From: Neoroseomonas soli
GTDB taxonomy: Bacteria; Pseudomonadota; Alphaproteobacteria; Acetobacterales; Acetobacteraceae
Reading direction: 5' to 3'
Length of the DNA: 46,760 nucleotides
NCBI RefSeq assembly: GCF_018129065.1
Contig: NZ_JAAEDM010000032.1
Span: forward strand, 1 to 46,760
Position 1 is the first letter of the stretch, and every line of letters starts with the position of its first letter. The notes under the pieces are model-generated. The model was not told the DNA's origin. It did no database searches and worked only from the letters and a program-made list of their open reading frames with translations. The position numbers and the translations under genes were made by a program. Positions 26,083 through 33,066 of the stretch are shown here, piece after piece.

Positions 26083-26907
26083 TCACCGGCCCGCCAGCAG
26101 CCGGTCCACGAAGGCGGGCACCACCTGGGTCGCGGGGCCGTGGATCGCCTCGTCGAACAGCATGGCGCCCTCGGACGGCTCGAGGTTCAGTTCGACCGTG
26201 CGGGCTCGGCCGCGCACCCCGGCGACGAAGCCCGCGGCCGGATAGACGCTGCCCGAGGTGCCGATCGAGACGAACAGCCCGCAGCGCCCCAGCGCCTCGT
26301 CGATGCGGTCCATCTCCATCGGCATCTCGCCGAACCACACCACATGCGGGCGCAGCCGGCCGGTCGCGCCGCAGGCGGGGCAGGCGCTGATGGGTTCGAT
26401 GTCCGCCGACCAGGGGCTGGCGGCGCCGCAGGCGAGACAGCGCGCCTTGCCCAGTTCCCCATGCATGTGCAGCAGGTGGCGGCTGCCGGCGCGCTCATGC
26501 AGGTCGTCGACATTCTGCGTCACCAGCAGCACCTCGCCGGGCCATTCGCGCTCCAGCCGCGCCAGCGCCAGGTGCGCTGCGTTCGGCGCGAGCGCGGGAT
26601 CGGCGAGCTGCGCCCGGCGGGCGTTGTAGAAGGCCTGCACCCGGCAGGGGTCGCGGGCGAAGGCCTCGGGCGTCGCGACCTCCTCGATGCGCACCCTGGC
26701 CCAGATGCCGTCGGTGTCGCGAAAGGTGGCCAAGCCCGATTCACGGGAGATGCCGGCGCCCGTCAGCACCACGATCCCGCCGTTCTCGACCACGCGGGTC
26801 CCGCGCGCCACTGGCATGTCGGTCCCGCGCGCCGGTGGCATGCCGGTCTCGCGCGCAGGTGGCGCGCCGGTCTCGCGCGCCGCTGGCGCGACCTCCCTCG
26901 CCGCCAT
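26083..26907 (-). CDS. SIR2-family NAD-dependent deacylase with repeat-coded N-terminus
   Basis: A 274-residue CobB-like sirtuin. It has the NAD motifs GAGIS (50-54) and TQNVDDLHE, catalytic His149, and zinc cysteines 157, 160, 176 and 179. Tyr94 and Arg97 (FYNAR) match the pair that lets CobB and SIRT5 accept succinyl or malonyl lysine, so desuccinylase activity is plausible. Before the domain lies a 40-residue stretch of 8-residue repeats (ARETGxPP-like) encoded by a 24-bp minisatellite. The ATG at 26907 overlaps the stop of a preceding 57-codon gene (TGATG), which supports this start although no Shine-Dalgarno is seen. A start inside or after the repeats cannot be excluded. Confidence 0.85.
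   Translation of the reverse strand: MAAREVAPAARETGAPPARETGMPPARGTDMPVARGTRVVENGGIVVLTGAGISRESGLATFRDTDGIWARVRIEEVATPEAFARDPCRVQAFYNARRAQLADPALAPNAAHLALARLEREWPGEVLLVTQNVDDLHERAGSRHLLHMHGELGKARCLACGAASPWSADIEPISACPACGATGRLRPHVVWFGEMPMEMDRIDEALGRCGLFVSIGTSGSVYPAAGFVAGVRGRARTVELNLEPSEGAMLFDEAIHGPATQVVPAFVDRLLAGR
26797..26892. repeat. 24-bp in-frame minisatellite in the sirtuin gene
   Basis: Four consecutive 24-base units (26797, 26821, 26845, 26869) with a few substitutions each. On the coding strand they specify 8-residue units rich in Ala, Arg, Pro, Gly and Thr. The period is a multiple of three, so copy-number changes would lengthen or shorten the protein without a frameshift. Confidence 0.88.
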
Positions 26908-27080
26908 CAGGAGGTCGGCGGCGGCGGCGGCGGGTAGCAGGAGCGCGGCGGCCGCGGCACGGGGGAAGAAGGCGGCGGCGCCGGGGTCTCGGTCTGCCAG
27001 GCCTGTGCCGCCGCCACGGGCAGCGCCGGCGGCAGGGCGGGAAGCGCGGCGGCGAGGAGGAGGATCGACAGGCTGCGCAT
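26907..27080 (-). CDS. Small secreted proline-rich protein
   Basis: A 57-residue open frame with a clear signal peptide (MRSLSILLLAAALPALPPAL onward, cleavage probably after VAAAQA) and a short mature part rich in proline, with one cysteine before a run of prolines near the C-terminus. No homologue was recognised. Its stop overlaps the sirtuin ATG as TGATG, which argues that it is translated. No strong ribosome binding site is visible. A copy of dispersed repeat C lies directly upstream and may contain or displace its promoter. Confidence 0.55.
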   Translation of the reverse strand: MRSLSILLLAAALPALPPALPVAAAQAWQTETPAPPPSSPVPRPPRSCYPPPPPPTS

Positions 27081-27090
27081 GGCGGAAGCC

Positions 27091-27168
27091 TAGAGCAGAT
27101 CGCACGCGGCTGGAATCGGCCGTGTGCGTGAAGATGCTCGCTGAGGCACGGCGGGAGGGGCTTCCACC
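27091..27168 (-). repeat. Dispersed repeat C, copy 2
   Basis: Reverse-complement match of 14566-14642, with GCGAGCATCTTCACGC, CGGCCGATTCCAG and GCGATCTGCTCTA conserved. It ends ten bases before the start codon of the proline-rich protein. Confidence 0.75.
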
Positions 27169-27263
27169 CGGGCGGAAACCTCCCTGGCCAGGCGACGGCG
27201 GTCGGCGAAACCGCTCCCGGCTGCCGCGGCAGGCCCCCTGGCGCAAGCGGCGGCGGGCGGGTC

Positions 27264-27668
27264 ATGCTGGGCGCCGTGCTGCGACTCGTCTTCCTGCTCC
27301 CCTTGCTGGCGGCCCTCGGCTTCGGTGGCTGGTGGCTTTTCGTGACGCCAGCCCCGTCGCCCGTGGCCACCGGCCCGCGCGCGGCGATGGCCGAGCGCGG
27401 GCCGCGCGCTGCCGCCGTCACTCCGCCCGCGGCGGGCAGCGCTGCGCTGCAGACGCCGTTCGGGGATGCGATGTTCCGCTGGCGCTGCACCGCCGGCCTG
27501 CGGGAAGCGATTGGCGAGCATCCGGACTGGCCGCTCCGCCGGCTCGCCGGCTTCTGCCTCTGCGTCGCGGACCGGCTGCGCGCGGAAGGGCTGCGCGACC
27601 TCGTGCTGAGCGGCGGCGACACCGCCTCTGCAGTGGCGGCGGCCGAGGCCTCGGTCTGCCGGCGGTAG
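27264..27668 (+). CDS. Membrane-anchored hypothetical protein
   Basis: A 134-residue protein with one N-terminal membrane segment (about residues 4-26), an Ala/Pro-rich linker to about residue 58, and a small globular part with FRWRCTAGLREAIGEHPDWPLRRLAGFCLCVADRL. The cysteines in RWRC, FCLC and the C-terminal VCRR could pair in the periplasm. No family was recognised. No clear Shine-Dalgarno is seen. Codon use is like the neighbours, and the frame is the only plausible gene between the repeat at 27.1 kb and the deacetylase, so it is probably real. Confidence 0.6.
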   Translation: MLGAVLRLVFLLPLLAALGFGGWWLFVTPAPSPVATGPRAAMAERGPRAAAVTPPAAGSAALQTPFGDAMFRWRCTAGLREAIGEHPDWPLRRLAGFCLCVADRLRAEGLRDLVLSGGDTASAVAAAEASVCRR

Positions 27669-27754
27669 AACCGGGCATCACCGCATCGGACGTCGAAATC
27701 CGCCGTGCCAGTGGCCTCGGCGGTTCCCGTGAACCGGTCGCCGGTCCTGCGGCG

Positions 27755-28666
27755 CTACGCGGCGGCCCAGGCCCGGGCTTCCGACCGCAACTCCGCCAGC
27801 CGCGCGGTGAAGGGCACCGAGCGCCGTCCGTGCAGCAGCCCTTCCAGCCGCGGCAGCATCGGTCCGCGGTTGAGCCACAACATCAGGCTGCCGAAGACGC
27901 CGGCATCGGGGCGGTGGACCAGCGCCTCGCGCTCGTCGAGGTCGTAGGGGTGGCAATAGGACCACAGGGCGCCGCCCGCGGCTTCCTCCGCCGTCCAGCG
28001 CGCGGCCAGGCCGCGCAGGCGCCAGGGCGGCAGCCAGCGCAGGTACATGCCTCCCAGGAAGGGCAGCCAGGCCGGCCCCAGCCGCGCCACCGGCACCGGC
28101 AATTCCAGCAGCCCGCAGGGCCAGAGGAAGGGCCGCCGCGGTGCCCCTGGCCAGCCCGCGAGCGGGTTCCAGGCCGGCAGCACGGAGGAGGAATAGGCGA
28201 AGCCGAGTTCCGCCAGGATGTCCGGCGCCCAGGCGGCCGCCGGCGTCAGGGAGAAATAGGGCGCGCGGAATCCCGCCGGCGCCGCGCCGGTCAGGTTCGC
28301 CAGCCGGTCCCGCGCCGTTGCCATGCCGGCGCGGAAACGATCAGGCGCCAGATCCGCCAGGGGCTGGTGGACATGGCCGTGCGAGGCGACCTCATGCCCC
28401 CGCCGCGCGATCCGCGTGACCAGGCGCGGATCGGCGCGCGCCACCCGGTCCAGCACGAAGAAGGTCCCGCGCGCCCCGGCGGCATCCAGCAGGTCGAGCA
28501 GCCGGGCGGTCTGTTCGCGTGCGCGTGACCCGCCCTCATGCTCCTCGACGTCCACGGTGAAGGTGAACAGGGCGGGCAGTGCCGCGAAGCCGCGCGCGGC
28601 CCGGCGTGCCGCCCTTGTGAGGCCACTTTCGCGTTGATATTCTTGCAGTCCGGAGGTGGATGACAT
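27755..28666 (-). CDS. Polysaccharide deacetylase family protein (NodB fold)
   Basis: A 303-residue carbohydrate esterase 4-type protein. The metal and base residues are visible: Asp39 in FTFTVDVEEHEGG and the His pair in SHGHVH (96 and 100), then FRAPYFSL. The TVDVEEHE start and the spacing resemble the deacetylases of exopolysaccharide loci that remove N-acetyl groups from amino sugars. There is no signal peptide, so it may act on a cytosolic or membrane-linked glycolipid. It is divergent from the ACP gene across about 110 bases at the edge of the aryl-polyene-like operon. Deacetylases are not core APE genes, so its membership is uncertain. Confidence 0.85.
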   Translation of the reverse strand: MSSTSGLQEYQRESGLTRAARRAARGFAALPALFTFTVDVEEHEGGSRAREQTARLLDLLDAAGARGTFFVLDRVARADPRLVTRIARRGHEVASHGHVHQPLADLAPDRFRAGMATARDRLANLTGAAPAGFRAPYFSLTPAAAWAPDILAELGFAYSSSVLPAWNPLAGWPGAPRRPFLWPCGLLELPVPVARLGPAWLPFLGGMYLRWLPPWRLRGLAARWTAEEAAGGALWSYCHPYDLDEREALVHRPDAGVFGSLMLWLNRGPMLPRLEGLLHGRRSVPFTARLAELRSEARAWAAA

Positions 28667-28777
28667 CGCGGCTGAGGTCGCTGGTCGGCCCCGCTTCGTC
28701 AAGGCCACCCGGCAAGGGGGCGGCCGGCGGCGGCAGCCCTCGGGATTGTGAAGCCGATGCGCGGCGGGAGACCGAGC

Positions 28778-29044
28778 TTGACCACGACCCTCTCCTTGGA
28801 AGCGGAGGTGGCGCGCCTCGTCGTCGAGGCATTGCACCTCGAAGTCGCGCCGGAGGAGATCGATCCGGAGGCGCCCCTGTTCGGCGAGGGCCTCGGCCTC
28901 GATTCGATCGACGCGCTCGAGATCGCGCTCGCCGTTTCCAAGCGGTATGGCTTCCAACTCCGATCCGATGACGAGATGAACCACCGCATCTTCGCCTCGC
29001 TCCGCGCGCTCGCCGCGCATATCGAGAAGAACCGGGCGGCCTGA
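28778..29044 (+). CDS. Acyl carrier protein of the aryl-polyene-like operon
   Basis: A small acidic ACP with the phosphopantetheine attachment motif GLGLDSIDALEIAL. It would carry the growing polyene chain between the synthase enzymes. Three in-frame starts compete: GTG 28748, ATG 28757 and TTG 28778. TTG is preferred because GGGAG lies seven bases upstream and the protein then begins at the family-typical LTTTLSLEAEVARLV. APE loci in other bacteria usually encode two ACPs; only one is visible here. It is the first gene of the plus-strand operon, and the membrane-protein gene follows after five bases. Confidence 0.85.
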   Translation: MTTTLSLEAEVARLVVEALHLEVAPEEIDPEAPLFGEGLGLDSIDALEIALAVSKRYGFQLRSDDEMNHRIFASLRALAAHIEKNRAA

Positions 29045-29049
29045 ACGCC

Positions 29050-29664
29050 ATGCGCCTGCCCCGCCTGGCGCCGCGGCTGCTGGTCTCGCTGCCGCTCTCG
29101 GGGCTGTGCCTCGCTGCCCGGGCGGCGGGACAGGATCTCGCCGCCGCGGCTCTGGCCGCCGCGATCATCGTCGCCTTCCTGGCGCCGACCGCGCGGCCGG
29201 CGGGCATCGTCGCCTGCGCGCTGGCGGCCGGGATCGCGACCTGGCTCTGGGTGGGCGGGACGGGTGGGGCCCGGGCGGTGCTCGCGGCGCTGCCCCTGGC
29301 CGGGAACCTGACGCTCGCCTGGCATTTCGGCGCGACGCTGCGCCCGGGGCAGGAAGCCCTGATCGTCCGCTACAGCCGCGCCGAGCACGGGGAGATCCCG
29401 GCCGGGCTCGTGCGCTACGCGCGCCGGCTGACGGCGCTCTGGACGGCGTACTTCCTGCTCTTCTCCGCGATGAACGCGGCGACGCTGGCGGGCTTCGGGC
29501 CGCCGGCGGGGCCCTCGGCGGCGCTCAACATCGGCCTCGCCGCGGCGTTCTTCCTCGGCGAGCATGTGGTGCGCGGCATGGTCTTTCCCGAACTCGGCCC
29601 GGTGCGGCCGTGGCGGACGCTGCGCGCCATCTGGCGCGCCGACGCGGTGCCCCATGCCCGCTGA
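29050..29664 (+). CDS. APE-locus membrane protein (COG4648-like)
   Basis: A 204-residue polytopic membrane protein with about six hydrophobic helices. Between them lie ALPLAGNLTLAWHFGATLRPGQEALIVRYSR and RRLTALWTAYFLLFSAMNA, a pattern found in the COG4648 membrane proteins that recur in aryl polyene loci between the ACP and the acyl ligase. The molecular role is unknown. The position in the operon supports the call: it starts five bases after the ACP stop and its 3' end overlaps the ligase gene by 11 bases. Confidence 0.75.
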   Translation: MRLPRLAPRLLVSLPLSGLCLAARAAGQDLAAAALAAAIIVAFLAPTARPAGIVACALAAGIATWLWVGGTGGARAVLAALPLAGNLTLAWHFGATLRPGQEALIVRYSRAEHGEIPAGLVRYARRLTALWTAYFLLFSAMNAATLAGFGPPAGPSAALNIGLAAAFFLGEHVVRGMVFPELGPVRPWRTLRAIWRADAVPHAR

Positions 29665-30982
29665 CGCCGCCCTGCCGCTGACGTCCCGCGCGCCGCACGA
29701 AGTGATCTTCCACCGCGGGCGGGAACCGGTGACGACGGCGCGTTTCCTCGCCGAGGTGGCGGCCCTCGCCGCGCGCCTGCCGGCGGAAGGGCCCGTCCTG
29801 AACTTCTGCGCCGACCGCTACCTGGCGCTGGTCGGCTTCGCCGCGGTGCTGTCGCGGGGCCAGGTGACGCTGCTTTCCGCCGACCGTTCCCCGCAGCGCC
29901 TGGCCGACATCGCCCGGCTGCACGGGGCGCGCTGTGCGCTCGCGGACACCGAGGCCGAACTGCCCGTGCCGGTGCTGCGGCCGGATGCCGCGCCCGGTGC
30001 CGATGCGCCGAACCCGCTCATCCCCGCCGGGGCGGTGGCTGCGATCGCCTTCACCTCCGGCAGCACGGGGGAGCCGCGGCCGCATGCCAAGCCCTGGGGC
30101 GCGCTGGTGGCCGGGGCGCGTGCCGCCGCCGAGCGGTTCGGCGTGACATCGGGCACGGCCATCGTCGGCACGGTGCCGGCGCAGCACATGTACGGTTTCG
30201 AGACGACCCTGATGCTGCCGCTGCATGGCGGCGGGGCGGGGCACGCGGGGGCGGTCTTCTACCCCTCCGACATCGCGGAGGCCCTGGCCGGCGTACCCGC
30301 GCCGCGCCTGCTGGTGACCACGCCGCTGCAGATGCGCGCGGTGCTCGGGACGGGCATCGCGCTGCCGCCGCTCGCCGCCGTCATCTCTGCCACCGCGCCG
30401 CTCGATCCGCGCCTCGCCGCGGAGGCCGAGGCGGCCTGGGGCGCGCCCGTGCTCGAGATCTACGGCGCCACCGAGGCCGGGTCCGTCGCCTCCCGCCGCA
30501 CGCTGGAGGGCGATGCCTGGGAACCCTATCCCGGCACGGTCTTCGCCATCGCCGAGGACGGGGCGGACGTGACCGTGCCCGGCCTGCCGGCGCCGGTGCC
30601 GCTCTCGGACACGCTGGAGCCCCTGCCGGAAGGCCGCTTCCGCCTGGCGGGGCGGCGGGCGGACATGGTGAAGCTGGCGGGCAAGCGCGCCTCCCTCGCC
30701 GGGCTGACGCGCATCCTCACCGACGTCGAGGGCATCGCGGACGGCGTCTACCTCGCGCCGGCGGATATCGACGACAACCCGCGGGCGCGGCTCGCGGCGC
30801 TGGTGGTGGCGCCGGGAATGACGCCGAAGGCCGTGGTGGCGGCGCTGCGCGGGCGGATCGAGCCCGCCTTCCTGCCGCGCCCGGTGGTGATGGTCGATGC
30901 GCTTCCGCGCGATGGGGTGGGCAAGCTGCGGCAGGCGGAACTCGCCGCGCTCGCCTGGCCCCGCGGCCCGGTGCGGCGCTGA
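29654..30982 (+). CDS. AMP-binding acyl-CoA/ACP ligase of the APE operon
   Basis: A 442-residue adenylate-forming enzyme, shorter than typical acyl-CoA synthetases, as is usual for the ligase of aryl polyene loci (ApeH type). Motif A3 is TSGSTGEPRPHAK (134-146), A5 is YGATEAG, and the hinge region is FRLAGRRADMVKLAGKRAS; the C-terminal domain is reduced. It would activate an aryl acid such as 4-hydroxybenzoate or a cinnamate and load it on the ACP. The starter acid must be made elsewhere, because no ammonia lyase is visible. Its ATG overlaps the preceding gene by 11 bases. A 166-base gap follows, the largest in the operon. Confidence 0.85.
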   Translation: MPADAALPLTSRAPHEVIFHRGREPVTTARFLAEVAALAARLPAEGPVLNFCADRYLALVGFAAVLSRGQVTLLSADRSPQRLADIARLHGARCALADTEAELPVPVLRPDAAPGADAPNPLIPAGAVAAIAFTSGSTGEPRPHAKPWGALVAGARAAAERFGVTSGTAIVGTVPAQHMYGFETTLMLPLHGGGAGHAGAVFYPSDIAEALAGVPAPRLLVTTPLQMRAVLGTGIALPPLAAVISATAPLDPRLAAEAEAAWGAPVLEIYGATEAGSVASRRTLEGDAWEPYPGTVFAIAEDGADVTVPGLPAPVPLSDTLEPLPEGRFRLAGRRADMVKLAGKRASLAGLTRILTDVEGIADGVYLAPADIDDNPRARLAALVVAPGMTPKAVVAALRGRIEPAFLPRPVVMVDALPRDGVGKLRQAELAALAWPRGPVRR

Positions 30983-31148
30983 TACCGGCCAGACTTTCGG
31001 CTGCTTCGGCACCAGCGCGCCTGGTCCTGCGCGCGGCCGCCCCAGCCGCTCCGCGCGCCAATTCACCGGGCCTGGATCGGCAAGGCCCGGCGGCATGAGC
31101 CCTGCACCGCCCATTCAACCCGGCCCCGGACTGCCGTAGAAGGCGCCC

Positions 31149-31505
31149 ATGGCCTCCGACCCCAGCCGCGGCCCGGCCGCCCGGCGCCCGGACGAGGTGC
31201 CGCCCCCGCCCACGCATGTCGCCCGCTTCGCCGTGCCGCCGGACCATCCCGCCTTGCCCGGGCATTTCCCGGGTCATCCGGTCGTGCCTGGGGTCGTGCT
31301 GCTCGACCGGGTGGCCGAGGCGGCACGCATGGCCTTCGGCCTTGGCCCCCTGCGCGGGCTCCCGAGGACGAAATTCGCCGCCCCCGTCCTGCCGGGGCAG
31401 GACGTGCGCGTCGTGCTCACCCTGCTCGCGCCCGGCCGCGTCGGCTTCGCCTGCGAGGCCGATGGCCGGCCGGCGGCAGCCGGGGACATGGCCTTCACGG
31501 CATGA
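31149..31505 (+). CDS. Hotdog-fold 3-hydroxyacyl-ACP dehydratase (ApeI-like)
   Basis: A 118-residue single hotdog domain with the FabZ/FabA-type motif LPGHFPGHPVVPGVVLLD; His39 is the likely catalytic residue. It would remove water from the 3-hydroxyacyl intermediate after ketoreduction. The first 25 residues are Pro/Arg-rich and look disordered. AGAAGG precedes the ATG at suitable distance. The stop overlaps the acyltransferase start (ATGA at 31502-31505). APE systems use two dehydratase-like proteins, and a second one lies at 37374. Confidence 0.8.
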   Translation: MASDPSRGPAARRPDEVPPPPTHVARFAVPPDHPALPGHFPGHPVVPGVVLLDRVAEAARMAFGLGPLRGLPRTKFAAPVLPGQDVRVVLTLLAPGRVGFACEADGRPAAAGDMAFTA

Positions 31506-32407
31506 GCGGCACCGCCGCCTGGGCCGCGACGCCGGAGCGCGGCAACGCCGCCGTGCTGCGGCTGATGACGCGCATCGCGCTCGGCCTCGGCTGGCCGGTG
31601 GCGCATGCGCTGCTGCACCCGATCACGCTGTTCTTCCTCGCCACCTCGCCCGCCGCGCAGAAGCGTACGGCGCGGCGCTACCTGGGGCGGGCGCTCGGCC
31701 GGCCGGCGGGGTGGCGCGACCTCTGGCGGCTGTATTTCTGCTTCGCCTCGACGATGCTCGACCGTGTCTTCCTGCTGACCGGGCGCACGCGTGGCTACCA
31801 TGTGCAGGTCGAGGGGCTGGAGATTCTGCGCGACGCCGCCGCGCGCGGGCAGGGGATGGTGGTGCTCGGCGCGCATATGGGTTCCTTCGAGGCGTTGCGC
31901 GCGGTCGGCGGCGCCGGTGCGCCGGTCGAGGTGCGCATGATGATGCACACCGCCAATGCCGGCGCCGCGGACGCGCTGTTCGACAGCCTCGACCCGACGC
32001 GCGCGGCCGCCGTCATCCCGCTCGGCCGACCCTCGGCGATGCTGGCGGCGCGGGAGGCGCTGGAGCGCGGCGGCGTGGTGGGGATCCTCGCGGACCGCGC
32101 GGTGAGCGGCGACCGCATGCTGCCGGCGGAATTCCTCGGTGCGCCGGCGACGCTGCCCGGCGGGCCGATGACGCTCGCCGCGATCCTGCGCGCGCCGGTG
32201 GTGCTGGGCTTCGGGCTGTGGCTCGGCCCGCGCCGCTACCTGCTGCGCTTCGAACCCTTCGCCGAGGCGATCGACCTGCCACGGGACCGGCGCGAGGCCG
32301 CGTTGCGCGAATGGCTCGGGCGCTACGCGGAGCGGGTCGGCGAGATGTGCCGGGCGCATCCCTACAACTGGTTCAACTTCTACGACTTCTGGGGGGAGGA
32401 GCCGTGA
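31502..32407 (+). CDS. Lysophospholipid acyltransferase (LpxL/HtrB-like)
   Basis: A 301-residue membrane-associated acyltransferase of the LPLAT superfamily. The catalytic HX4E motif is in LGAHMGSFEAL (His125, Glu130), followed by the acceptor-pocket GILADRAVSGDRM. Such enzymes in APE loci are thought to transfer the aryl polyene, or a fatty acid, to a lipid anchor in the membrane. In many APE loci this domain is fused to a GT2 glycosyltransferase; here the two are separate genes, with a GT2 at 38602-39402 on the other strand. Its stop overlaps the GTG start of the LolA-like gene. Confidence 0.85.
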   Translation: MSGTAAWAATPERGNAAVLRLMTRIALGLGWPVAHALLHPITLFFLATSPAAQKRTARRYLGRALGRPAGWRDLWRLYFCFASTMLDRVFLLTGRTRGYHVQVEGLEILRDAAARGQGMVVLGAHMGSFEALRAVGGAGAPVEVRMMMHTANAGAADALFDSLDPTRAAAVIPLGRPSAMLAAREALERGGVVGILADRAVSGDRMLPAEFLGAPATLPGGPMTLAAILRAPVVLGFGLWLGPRRYLLRFEPFAEAIDLPRDRREAALREWLGRYAERVGEMCRAHPYNWFNFYDFWGEEP

Positions 32408-33066
32408 GGTGGCGGTGGCTGAAGGTCGGGGGGAGTGAACTCCCCCCGAATCCCCCCTCCTTCTTTGGAACCAAAGAAGGGAGGGGGTTCGGGGGAGGTT
32501 CGCCTCCCCCGACCTTCCTGCGCCGCACCCTGCTGATCCTGCCCCTGGCCGCCCAGGCCCCCGACCCGCTGCCCGAGGTGATGGCGGCCCTCGCCGCCGT
32601 GCGCGAAAGCCGCGCCGCCTTCACCGAGGAGAGGGAACTCCCTGAACTCGACCGCCCGCTGATCTCGCGCGGCGTGCTGACCTGGCGCGCGCCCGATCGG
32701 ATGGAGAAGCATACGCTCGAGCCGGTCGAGGAACGCTTCCTCGCCGATGGCGACACGCTGGTCCTGGAGCAGCCCGCGCGCGGCATCCGCGAGACCATGG
32801 CGCTCGACGCCGTGCCCGAGGTGCGACCGGTGGTGGAGGCGATCCGCGCGACGCTTGCCGGCGACCTCGCCACACTGCGCGAGCATCACGAGGTGGTCTT
32901 CTCCGGCACCTTCGCGCGCTGGCGGATGGTGCTGACGCCGCGTTCGCTGCGCGTGCGCGCGGCGGTGCAGCGCGTGACGCTGGAAGGCGAGGGCGGCGCC
33001 ATCCTGGTGGTGGAGACGCAGATGCGCGACGGCCGCACCCGCATGGCGATCACCCCGCTGCGATGA
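32404..33066 (+). CDS. LolA-like carrier protein with a palindrome-coded N-terminal insert
   Basis: A 220-codon gene for an outer-membrane-lipoprotein-carrier-like protein of the APE operon. The mature part begins after LRRTLLILPLAAQA and has LolA features (AAFTEERELPELDRPLISRGVLTWRAPDRMEKHTLEP...FLADGDTLVLEQP), a concave sheet that could ferry a lipidated pigment through the periplasm. No ATG precedes the signal peptide in frame. The best start is the GTG at 32404, which forms GTGA with the acyltransferase stop. Between it and the hydrophobic core lies a 97-bp A-type palindrome read in frame, adding about 33 residues (TKEGRGFGGGSPPPTF type). Without it the protein would start MRWRWLRRTLLILPLAAQA. 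Confidence 0.75.
   Translation: MRWRWLKVGGSELPPNPPSFFGTKEGRGFGGGSPPPTFLRRTLLILPLAAQAPDPLPEVMAALAAVRESRAAFTEERELPELDRPLISRGVLTWRAPDRMEKHTLEPVEERFLADGDTLVLEQPARGIRETMALDAVPEVRPVVEAIRATLAGDLATLREHHEVVFSGTFARWRMVLTPRSLRVRAAVQRVTLEGEGGAILVVETQMRDGRTRMAITPLR
32421..32517 (+). repeat. A-type palindromic repeat, copy 3, inside the LolA-like coding region
   Basis: A near-perfect 97-base palindrome with arms of 48 and 47 bases around a two-base AA centre. It runs from GAAGGTC to GACCTTC and has no central CTGACC block. The bases CT flank it on both sides (GGCT before, CTGCG after), consistent with a 2-bp duplication; 97 plus 2 gives 99 bases, a whole number of codons. Confidence 0.88.

Noticed and set aside
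26083-26907. SIR2 gene as a defence gene (Thoeris or DSR type)
   Set aside because: It is a CobB-like single-domain enzyme with zinc cysteines and the Tyr/Arg pair of metabolic deacylases, with no TIR or nuclease partner.
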